A DNA stretch of 64,000 nt from Allodiplogaster sudhausi (Eukaryota > Nematoda > Chromadorea > Rhabditida > Diplogasteridae): assembly GCA_945643635.1 (NCBI GenBank), contig CALZFC010000042.1, positions 3,041,001 to 3,105,000 of the forward strand, read 5' to 3'. The position numbers and the translations under genes were made by a program. The notes under the pieces are model-generated. The model was not told the DNA's origin. It saw only the letters and a program-made list of their open reading frames with translations, and did no database searches. Below are positions 45,222 to 59,388 of this stretch, one piece after another; position 1 is the first letter of the stretch, and the number at the start of each line of letters is the position of its first letter.

Positions 45222-46266
45222 CCGACCGCTCCCCCTGCTCTTCTCTTCCTCCTCTTCGACCTCTTCTCTTCTCTGCCTCCGTCTTCGCCCTCTTTCCCAC
45301 CTTATCCGTTTTGCCCGTTGAAATTAAAGTATTGTTTGTTGAAGTGAGTGTTCGCATAGTACATCAGTTGACGATGATGAAATTATTTACTCTCCGTCGA
45401 ATTAATTTTCTTTGAATTTTTTTTCTGTCAAAGCGAAGAATGCCTCAACGTCAATGCTGAGAAAGTAACATCTATTTAAATTCGGTGGAAATATCATTTT
45501 GTCTAGGGTTCTCCGCAAAGTATACCTTTAGTTTCATTTCCATGTCCTTTGTATGCTCTTTTTTCCTTGCCGAGCTAACCGAACCGAACCAAAGATGATA
45601 CGTTTGTTGACCGACTGAATCCGGCCCCAGCGGCCAATCCGGACCGATACAAGAAATGAAGTAGGCGGAGCAAGTCTGGTTGTTGGGTGGTACTTTATGT
45701 ATGTATGTAGTTTGCCTGTTTATTCACTTCCGGTGTTCCACGAACGAACCAAATGGTTGTTTGGAAGGATGCCTTCCAATAGAGTTGCGGTGGGCGTTGT
45801 TTTTTTCTTTATCAGGCTCTTTTATCTTCGTTATCTGATGCATGTTGAAATGTTACAAGCGTATTATATATGAACAAACTCGATTTTTCTCGGTTTTCAC
45901 AGCCCGAGAAAGATGAGAAGAATGACAGGAAGCCGTCAAATTGGACATTAATATGACTTGTTATATTAGAGAACTTCTTTTGTTTTCATTTCTTCACCAT
46001 TTACTATCGAAGAAGACATTAGTTGTCAGATGCACGAAGGAGAAAATTGGGCTTCCATTTATCTCCGCAAGCCAGATGAACCATATGTATTAGACATTTG
46101 TATATAGACCGTAGTTTTTCTTTCAGGTTTTCTCTCTCTTTATTCAAGCAACTCTACAGCGGGGGAAAGAGAACGATAGTAGAAGAGAATCGCAGTGGAT
46201 ACGACAAGGAAGGAGAGAGGGAGAGTGCGTGAGAGAGAGCATTTGAATGGGAGAGGACGCAGAGAG
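45222..46266. other. convergent intergenic region
   Basis: About 1 kb between the 3' end of the PTP-like gene and the 3' end of the minus-strand membrane protein gene. AT-rich, with a short TATG repeat near 45696-45710; no gene or element recognised. Confidence 0.55.
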
Positions 46267-48457
46267 TCAGACAGCGTCCTCATCGTTTTCGTCTTCGTCC
46301 TTGTCCTGAGAGAGCATCTGGAGTGCTTGGCTCGTCATCTCTCCCGCTCTCTCCTTCTCCAGCAACTCTCTCAGTTCGTAGGCACTGAGGGGGCGAGTCT
46401 TCGGCGCAGGAGGAGAAGAGCCTCGAGAAAGGCGGCTGGACGACTTTCCTTTCTATAATTTTTTTAAAAATATTAATTTAGGTATAACTTTTATTTTATT
46501 TAAATATTTCATATGTCATGCATATTTATCCCACAGAAAAATATTCTTTAAAACGTATACCCGGCTAGTGGGGACATTGCCCGTCTGTGGCAGGGTCTTA
46601 GCAGAGTACAGCGAAGGGGGCGGATCCTCTCGCCAGCTTGAATGGACAAAGACATCTTCCATGTTTCTGTAACGTAACAATCCTCATTAATAAAGTCTTC
46701 CTGAAAGGGGCATTATTGTGCCTTGGCGAAGATTGTTCAGGAGGCTCCGCTGTGGCCTTCTTTGTCTTCTTCTGCCTCGGAGGTGTAGTGAGTAGACTGA
46801 TCGAAACGTCCGACTGAATAGAAAAGAAGCTAAATCAGCTTCCTGTAGAAAAAAAACTATGCTAATACTTTAACGCCTTATCATTGTGCAATTCTCTTTA
46901 ATTAAGACCTGAATGGGCTCGGAAGGCAAGTAACTCTCTTCTTCTGCCCTCAACTCCGCCATCCGCTCCTTCTTCCAACGAGCAACTGGAGTCGCCGCAG
47001 CAGAGACGCAGGGGAGGGAGGCCGCGCTCTGCTTATCCAATCACTCATGTACAATACTACATATTACTCATCTACTGTTTGGTTATTTCATTTAAATACT
47101 ACATATTACTCATCTACTGTTTGGTTATTTCATTTATTTCGTTCGCTTCCTCCTCCTTTTTCTCTCCCATTGTTATCCTGACCGTGACTTGGTCGGATGG
47201 AAGATAGCTCTCTGGCTCAAGCCGCAGATTGAACTCTCTCTCTTGTTTCCAATCGTCCGGCGGTGTCTTCGCGGGAAGCTGGCCGGGTGGGGGAGGAAGA
47301 GATGGCGCGGTGAGAGAGGTCTTCTCGGGCATGCCCAGAAACGCCAGCCTGTCTAAAATATTTCTTCGTTGATAAAAAAAATAAATATTATTTGATGAAG
47401 GATTTTTGAATCCAGCCTTTCTCTCATCACTCCGCAATACCTCCTCACTAAGAATAGATACTGCTCTCTACGTTTCCCTATTTCACCTCTCTCTCACTGT
47501 TTCTCACTTACTCTCTCACTCTCACTCACTCTCTCTCTCTCACTCTCTCTCTCACTCTCTCTCTCTCACTCTCTCACTCCCTCTCTCTCTCTCTCTCTCT
47601 CTCTCACACTCCCTCACCAAGAATGGCAGCCGCTCTACGCGCACTCATCGCTTCTCCCTGTTCGTGTTCCGACTCCGATACTTCTGGCTTAATTATGATG
47701 GATCATTTTGATTAGAATGCAGTGACAAGGGAAGGATAGAAGCAGACCTTCCTAGGCGAGAGGGGCATCTCGCTCGCGATAGAAGAGACCCTTGAGAGGG
47801 TGGGATCGGCTGGGGTGCAGGGAAGAGTGGTGCCAGTGGTGGAGAGAGCCTTGCTGCCCAGTCCCATATCGGGGGTCTTGGCCGGAGGAGGGGCGGCCGG
47901 CTTCTGCCTCGTCTCTTCTCCTTCGTCCGCGACCATCGCCGGCTCCTCAGGGATCACCACTCTCTGAACAACTTAGTCCATTAGATACAACAAAACAGAT
48001 AAATTCTACATTCCTTACAGGAATTGTTCAAAATACTGGCAGGAGAAGCTGGCGCGCGGGCCTGGTTGATCTTAAGGTTTTCCTTCATCTCTTGTGTGAT
48101 TTTCTTCTCGTCCCTTGCCTTTTTCTTATTTTTCTCTGCGTTCTCAGCGATCTCTCGCTTCTTCTTCTGCAAAGTGTGCTTTTGTTTCGAATGATCAAAG
48201 TAAAGCAGTGAGAACCCGTATGAACATCGTCTATACACACGGAAAACTTCCATTAATGAGACAGACAATTTTTATTTGATGATAAAGGTAAATTTATTAT
48301 TTCTTCAAACAAATTATGTTATACATGTACATATGCCTTAATAATCCGTGTTTCCACTTTCTATAGTCATTTTTTTATGTCGGAACCCGTCGAAAGCAGA
48401 AGAGAAAAGTGCCGCCGCCGGCGAGAATGGAGAGCAGAGAAATGAAGAGGACTCCGC
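46267..48457 (-). CDS. single-pass membrane protein: transmembrane segment and long cytoplasmic tail (5' exons not found)
   Basis: Nine exons in continuous phase: 48387-48457, 48062-48166, 47748-47963, 47618-47687, 47189-47352, 46909-47028, 46722-46813, 46561-46666, 46267-46452, about 375 residues to the stop. The first encodes a membrane span (LFISLLSILAGGGTFLFCF) ending in FRR. The next is strongly basic and helical (KKKREIAENAEKNKKKARDE), the usual stop-transfer arrangement. The tail is rich in P, S, K and E, with PPPPGQLPAKTPP and a degenerate duplicated motif W-K-x-ER-x3-LR-x-E-x-ESYLPS (WKQEREFNLRLEPESYLPS; WKKERMAELRAEEESYLPS). It ends in LSAYELRELLEKER and an acidic DKDEDENDEDAV. I do not recognise the family. 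Two introns use GC donors (at 48061 and 46721). The ectodomain must lie upstream, across an adjoining MITE. Confidence 0.65.
47053..47136. repeat. 42-bp perfect tandem duplication in intron
   Basis: AATACTACATATTACTCATC begins two adjacent identical copies starting at 47053 and 47095, within the intron between exons 46909-47028 and 47189-47352. Confidence 0.92.
47503..47615. repeat. CT/CACT microsatellite in intron
   Basis: CTCTCACTCTCTCT-type repeat ending only about 3 bases from the donor of the exon at 47618-47687 (minus strand). Confidence 0.85.
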
Positions 48458-48464
48458 CTGCTAA

Positions 48465-49251
48465 CAAGGGAAGTCTTTCGACGGGGTGTGGCAAACCATA
48501 ACAATTTATACATCATTCGAAAGCTCTCAACGAGCTGATAACGTATTTGATGTTTATAGCTGCAGAAGAGATTCTTTTTCGCCGAAATTGCAGGAAAAAT
48601 ACCCTAAAATTAACATTTGCACGATATGTGATAGCTTTATGGACTCTAAAACTAATGTTTACGTAACAGTAGGCCATATAATAATTAATAACTTCATTTC
48701 TGATGACTTTTGGGAAAAAAAATCTTTTAGGCCATTTTTCACCAAAGGGGTCCCCCTTTGGTGAAAAATGGACTGTTTTGTATGGAGAAAAATAAATTTT
48801 TTCTTAAGAGATTTTTGAGTTTTAAGCCACTAATTACTCTTTTTCAAGCCGTTTTTAACATGAAAAATTATAGTTCACATATTAAATCACGCTGTAAAAT
48901 TTTCATATTCTCAAAAAGTCCATCTATCTCAAAAACTTCCATGTTTTTGCCTTAAACAACTGCGGATGTATTATTTCTATTTGAATCTTGTTTCTCTGTA
49001 AGAGCAAGTCGCTTACATTCCGCATAAAAAAATCCCGTTCGATTTCTTAACTTTTGCGGCTGCAGGCGCCTGGTCTGGAAGGGGACTCTACAAGCCAGGG
49101 CCCTTCCAGACCCAGGTACGCCTGTGCTTCGGTTTTTCTAGCGCTCTCTTCTGCAGCTATAAACATCAAATACGTTATCAGCTCGTTGAGAGCTTTCGAA
49201 TGATGTATAATATGTTGTGTTTTGCCACACCCCGCCGAAAGACTTCCCTTG
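48465..49251. mobile_element. 787-bp MITE with ~100-bp terminal inverted repeats and TAA target duplication (PIF/Harbinger-like)
   Basis: Left terminal repeat (about 48465-48570) starts CAAGGGAAGTCTTTCGACGG. The right one (about 49148-49251) is its inverse, ending GAAAGACTTCCCTTG. The trinucleotide TAA flanks both ends (48462-48464, 49252-49254), the 3-bp target type typical of PIF/Harbinger. No transposase frame. The internal part carries a near-perfect hairpin. It inserted 7 bp from the splice acceptor of the transmembrane exon. Confidence 0.82.
48732..48771. repeat. 19-bp perfect inverted repeat (hairpin) inside the MITE
   Basis: CATTTTTCACCAAAGGGG and its exact complement are separated by only 2 bases, predicting a very stable hairpin. 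It is off the element's centre, so it is not just the meeting point of the terminal repeats. Confidence 0.9.
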
Positions 49252-49254
49252 TAA

Positions 49255-50585
49255 GCCGTGGTCGGTGGCACGCAGCAACCTGCAATAGCTCTAGCCTTGC
49301 AACACCTCATTTATCAACTTACAACTTTTCTTTAATTAACTTTCATAATTATGTCCCTATATGTACATATGTATATACCATTTTTGTTTTCAATGCAAAA
49401 TTTTAACAGTCTTTAAAGGAGATCTAAAGCGAATTTAATAGTGTCTTGTTTTTTCGAATTATTTGGTCGGCTTGAGCTGGAACTTTATATTGCAAGTGTC
49501 GCGAAGCCACAAAAATCTCTCTGCCATGAGGAAATAAACAGCATTCTCTACTTTGAATTCGCAAATATTTTATATTCCCGCCATTTCAAAAAAATTTGGT
49601 GGAACCAGTGTGGTCGTCCGTCAAAGACTGTCCGTTAAATTTATGCATATGGTTCGAGCAACCTACATTGACCGGGTTTTTCTTAGCACATACACTCATG
49701 TGCCCCGTTGTCCATACCACAAGTTTCTGGGGAAAGAGGCGAGATGCAGTAGCTCTATTTCTGAGGATTGCTAACACCGTACTTTTAAGTGATCGCTAAT
49801 CGTGGAAGGAGTTTTTCCCTTATGAACTCCTTTAAACAATTTCCTTTTCTCTAAAAGAAACACTAAATTCCCATCAATATTTTCTATATTTGTATGTCGT
49901 GCGCTTCAAAAAGAGATTAAAACACGATTCCGATTACACCAAGACAATTACGGACCACTTCTAATCCCGAAGAACTTGATTGCTTCCATCGACATCTCAG
50001 ACGATTTCTTCAATGCCGACCGTCTGGCTGGAGATAATACTTAGGAAAGTGACTGTAATCACTTACCATTAGACACAACGCAATGAAACTACGTGAAAAG
50101 CCACGATACAGATCATTTGCCCAAGTTCACATTTGTGTGAACCTTTAATGCACTTTTGGTTGCACTATTGGGACAAGAATTCCGATCGCAGAGCTGTTCT
50201 CGTTCTCCTCTGCCGTCCTGCTGAATATCCTGCACATCGAAGTTTCTCGAAAAGCAACCAATTGTTAAAATTTTTGTTTGTGTACAAACACACATGTTTG
50301 TCACAAGCTGAATCACAAGAGAATTGGGAGTGGATGAGCAGTACAAATAGTGACTTGAGCAATTTGAACAAAGCACTGTCGACAGTTTCTCATTCTTCTC
50401 TTTCGGCTCGTTTTGGAAGAGTGGTATTTGCTGTCTATTTGGATATGTAGGACGCGTTTGCCGTTGACAGGAGAGGACCATGAGCTGGCTCGAACCATTA
50501 AACCATCGCTCTCTAAATCTCTTATTCCTTAATACTCTCTCACTTTTCCTCCCTCTCCCTCTCACCTTCTCACTCCACCTCTCAC

Positions 50586-50631
<46 letters not shown>

Positions 50632-50700
50632 ACCCTCTCACGCCTCTCTCTCTCCCTATCTATCTATCTTTCTCTCGCCCTATTCTAACCCGTGAACTCC
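49255..50700. other. no gene recognised
   Basis: AT-rich DNA with degenerate short frames, a small hairpin (GGAGTTTTTCCC...AACTCC, about 49806-49832) and CT repeats (50560-50680). Could be intron or intergenic. Confidence 0.45.
50589..50626. repeat. CT microsatellite
   Basis: Perfect (CT)n tract followed by looser CTCTC/CTAT repeats to about 50680. Confidence 0.85.
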
Positions 50701-51398
50701 AAGGATGAATCACTTGTCCGCTTCTTCCCTCTGGCAAGATGGCTGCTCGTTCTCCTCTCTGCATTCAATCCACCCAGCCAACGCGAACAGGTTAAGAAGT
50801 GTTTCCAGTTTTATAAGTTTATAAAATAAATCATGAATAGAAAAATGGCTTACAAGACATCTAAATTGTCGACAGCGGCTGAAGTAATAACAAAGGTCTG
50901 TTCCCGGCGGTGCCCCTCGACGACCACCCGACAGCCTCGTGGAGCAGGAGTTCCTCTATCAGATCTCTTGCGCGATTCCACTCCACTCTCAGCCTCGCTC
51001 CTCCTAGAAAGCAGTGCAACTCCCCACATAAAGTAAGTACAATTCATTTTTTTCTTTTCTTTTTATCAACAGAAAGTACGTTATTTTCAAGAATACGTAA
51101 TGTGTAAGAATAAACTATATCATAAAATATACTTGTTAGACAATTCGTCTCCCTATCAGGAAAAGGAGAATTGGGAGTGCCAGCAGAAAGTGAGGCAGCC
51201 TCAGAAGGGATGCTGTCTCTTCCATTCCTGGGAACCGCGGAGATCTCCCGATCATGGAAGCATTCCGCCCTCTTCCCTCTGCCATTCCTGCGGCCAGGAG
51301 AGGCGTCTCCGTCGGAAAAGAATAGAAGCTGTGGATCAGGCGACACAGACAACTTCTGGTTCGTGTCTCTTGCTTTCAATATGTTTTCTCTCCATATT

Positions 51399-52206
51399 TG
51401 GTAAGCAAGTCATGCTTATTCATTTAATACTATCTCTTAAATTCGAGAAACACAATTGTCATATCGTTTTATCATAAGCAAAATAGAGAAAATATGCACA
51501 TATGATGTTTACAAGATTACATACGTCTAAAAACCTTGCCAACCGTGTGACTGAATGTGTAGAAAGACGTTATTATGTATGCATGTATATACATACATGC
51601 ATATGTACATATGAGCAGATGCCCCGCCCTCTCTGGGTGACGTCACCATCTCCATTTTCTGGTCGCCCCTCTTGATCTCAACACTCGCAGCCGCCCTCTC
51701 TTCTTTCTCGCTCTTCACTGCTCTTCGTTATTCTCTTTATCACAGCTGACAGTCTGCTTCAGTTTGTAATGAAATACCTCAGACATGCTTTATTTTAGAC
51801 ACTAAGAGGAGAGAATGACGTTGAAGATGGTCTAGTAAAGAGGAGAAAGACAAGAATAGGAAACTTATGAGGAAGAAGCTGCGAGAGAAAAGGAGATTCA
51901 TGAAAGACATTTCCTAACGCACCATTCTATCTCCATTCTAGATCATGAGAATATTCTTCCCTCAACAACAGCACTAAAGTATGTCATCACAGTCAGGAAG
52001 AAGAGAGAAGCCTTAAAAAGTCATTTACTAATCGAAATATTTGTTAGAGAAAAAACCCGTCGAATGGTAATGGCAAGTTGTGATTGAGATCATTGCGAAA
52101 AGGAGGAGGTGCAGAGAAGAAAAAGAGAGACTGGGGGAGAAGAGATAACCCGATTGATTAGAGAGATCAGAGAAGTCCGAGTTCCTTTAAGAATGTAATG
52201 GCTAAT
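51399..52206. other. no gene recognised
   Basis: AT-rich sequence with a CATA/TGTATA patch (51575-51612) and purine-rich DNA (51810-52180). No coding or structural signal recognised. Confidence 0.45.
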
Positions 52207-52885
52207 TTATGTAATGGAAAAGTGCGAGTTGGCATAGACGAGAATGAAGAGAAGAAGAAAGAGGAGTGAGAAGTGCGCTCCATCGGACGACCCGTTACAG
52301 TAAGCATGGCGACAGCCACACAACACTATTCGGGTCGGCTCGAGATCCTGCGGAGCCATCAGGAAAGGAATGAAAGGGAAGATGAAGAATGGAAAGAGTG
52401 CAAGCTGACTTGTGTGCTTCCCTTCTGAAGGAAGAGCTCCCTCGCATGGGTCGGAACACATTGAGAACCACTGCGGTGGGTGAAGGCATGCAGGATCGTC
52501 TTGTTGAAGTTGTAGATGTCTTCCAAGCAACCACGCATCCACGAATGACGTTTTCTACCTGCAGAGAGAGAGGCAGAGTAGAGAGGTCGAGAGAAAGAGA
52601 GTGAAAGGGAATGAGAGGAAGAGAAGAAAAAGAGGTTAATGTAGAGGGAGAAAGAGAAATTGCAGGGAAAAAGAGAGTAGGAGGTAAAGAGACGAAGAGA
52701 GTGAGAGGCGGAGAAAGAGAAAGAGAGTGAAAGGTAGAGAGGGAAAGAGAGTTAGAGGTAGAGAGAGAGTGAAAGTTAGAGATGGACAGAGAGTGAGAAG
52801 TATAGACAGAGAAAAAAAGTGAAAGGTAAAGAGAGATAGAGCAAGGGAGCGAGAGGTGTTGAGAGAAAGACGGTGGTGAGTACAT

Positions 52886-52925
<40 letters not shown>

Positions 52926-53344
52926 TGATGGAGAGAGAGAGTTTAAGAGAGAAAGAAAGTGATAGGCAGGAACAGAAAGATACAGGACGAAAGTAGGAAA
53001 ATATTTGTACACTTCTAATGATTTCATACTATGCATTAATTTCTTCCATTACTTGTAACGGCTATGCTTGCTCATCTTTCTTCGCTCAACTCTTCAACTC
53101 CGATAAAGAAATCGAAGAAATTGAAATTGAATTGAATTGAAATAGCATGTGCCGGTCTCATAAAGTCTCAAATCGTCATTTTCTTTTTTTTCTTTAAACA
53201 CTATTAACTCACATTCTTCAGTACGCACTGCAGTTTTCATTTATTTCTGGCTCTCCAAACACCGCGGGCAATATTTCGTGGCAAATAGAATAGCCGCAGG
53301 GAGAGAAGTGGCCGCATGAAATGCATCCCGAGGGATGAAGCATG
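52207..53344 (-). CDS. Ly6/uPAR-like, probably GPI-anchored surface protein (5' exon with signal peptide not found)
   Basis: Three exons in phase: 53229-53344, 52410-52558, 52207-52347. The joined product runs GCISCGHFSPCGYSICHEIL, ENC-S-RKRHSWMRGCLEDIY, RSGSQCVPTHARELF, VLCGCRHAYCNGSSD. This gives a spaced cysteine set beginning Cx2C and ending CN, the signature of Ly6/three-finger domains. A hydrophobic C-terminal tail then runs straight to the stop (HFSLLFLLLFILVYANS), the arrangement of a GPI-attachment signal, with small residues (NGSSDG) just before it as candidate cleavage site. Nematode relatives include the ODR-2/HOT family, but I cannot assign one. The 0.67-kb intron (52559-53228) is packed with GA repeats. 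An upstream exon with a signal peptide is still required. Confidence 0.62.
52565..52960. repeat. GA-rich repeat region in the Ly6-like gene intron
   Basis: Purine-rich GAGAGA/GAGTGAGAGG tracts, ending in a perfect (GA)n at about 52890-52922. Confidence 0.85.
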
Positions 53345-57896
<4,552 letters not shown>

Positions 57897-58413
57897 AAGG
57901 AGCATGAAACCCATTCTTTTTATCACTTAAGCTATTACACGAGTCAGTCTATGCCCTTCATGCGAACACTTCTGCAAAGTAAAAATATTCAAAAGTACAG
58001 CATTCGCGAGAAATTTACATATAAAAAATGTGCCTGTATCAGGGAAATTTTTGGTGCTGTACGATATATTTCTGTTCTTTGTATGTTAAGCAGAAATTTA
58101 ACTCCAGGATATTCACCACCGGCCTGTTGGCGGGAAAATATTTTTTAAACGTCATCACTTGCATTGTCGAAATAAATGAAAGCAGCCATTTCCAGTCCTT
58201 TTTTCTCTGTTCGTTTGTAATTCTGCGATGATTCCCGGGGAAATATCGAAATTCCGCAAAAAAATTTCAATATCAAAATTTTTTGAAAATTTTTTACTAG
58301 TCCGTGTGCACTGTTTTCAGTGCAAATATTATAATAAAAGCGAATTGAATTACAGTATCTCGGAAGATTCTACAGGGTTTTCCGCGTAGGAGTTTTGGGT
58401 GTTCATGCTCCTT
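57897..58413. mobile_element. TA-flanked 517-bp MITE
   Basis: Left end AAGGAGCATGAAACCCA and right end TGGGTGTTCATGCTCCTT are inverted repeats with small differences. TA directly flanks both (57895-57896 and 58414-58415). There is no transposase frame; the interior is AT-rich. Tc1/mariner-type by target site. Confidence 0.68.
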
Positions 58414-58591
58414 TAAAGCAAAGAATCAGTTGCAGGGAATAAATAAAAGTTTACTTTTTAATATCTTTCTCACTTTTCGTATTCCCTTGAAATAATTTTC
58501 TTGACTGCTTACATTTGAGCTTTCTGAGATCAACATTCTACTTTCGTTCTCTCTCTTCCATTTCCCTTATCATATACCCCCTATCTATCTA

Positions 58592-58640
<49 letters not shown>

Positions 58641-58682
58641 ACCATTTCCACTCAGGTTTCGCTGAATTCTCTTTCCATCACG

Positions 58683-58713
<31 letters not shown>

Positions 58714-59328
58714 CCTCACTCTATTTCTTTATTCTCCTTCAATCACCCTCTCTTCCTCTCTTCAGTCTCTTTCTATCACGCACTCTCTCTCCCAATATAT
58801 ATAAATAAAATTTCCTGTGCAAAGACAGAATTAACGTTTGTAGCGATGAGTAGATTCACTCCTCTATCTATTTTCTCGATGCATGCGAATTACGTTCTCA
58901 TCTCTGCTCTTCCGTCTCCCTTATGCTAATGTTTTGATACACAAGTCGATCAAAAGCAGACAAAAATGACTCGAACAGACCACTCTATTGGAAGCTACTT
59001 TCTCCAGCCACTTTACAAAGCTATTTAAACAGAGAACCTTGTCATTCTTCGTCAATCTTTCTCTTTCCTTCTCTTTGCTATCGATGACAATGCTCTTCAT
59101 TAATTGAAGGAATCATAGAGACACGGAGAGTGAGTCATTCTATCAAAGGCAGTGCAGAAAGTTGAGGAAGAAAAAAGCTAGAAGGAATTTGGCAAAGCGA
59201 GGAAATTCACGAACCTCAATTAGATTGGGCACTCGCTTCTAAAGAGCCCTGATTCTTGATGCTTTGTTAACCTTTTGTTCAAGGAAAGAATAGAAGACCA
59301 AAGGGCTATCAAAAAGAAGATAAAAATG

Positions 59329-59388
<60 letters not shown>

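Noticed and set aside
53229..53344. RING-finger C-terminal exon (reading KYCPRCLESQK in another frame, with an overlapping AATAAA)
   Set aside because: The alternative frame joins the two downstream Ly6-like exons in perfect phase and gives a complete cysteine pattern, which is the stronger explanation.
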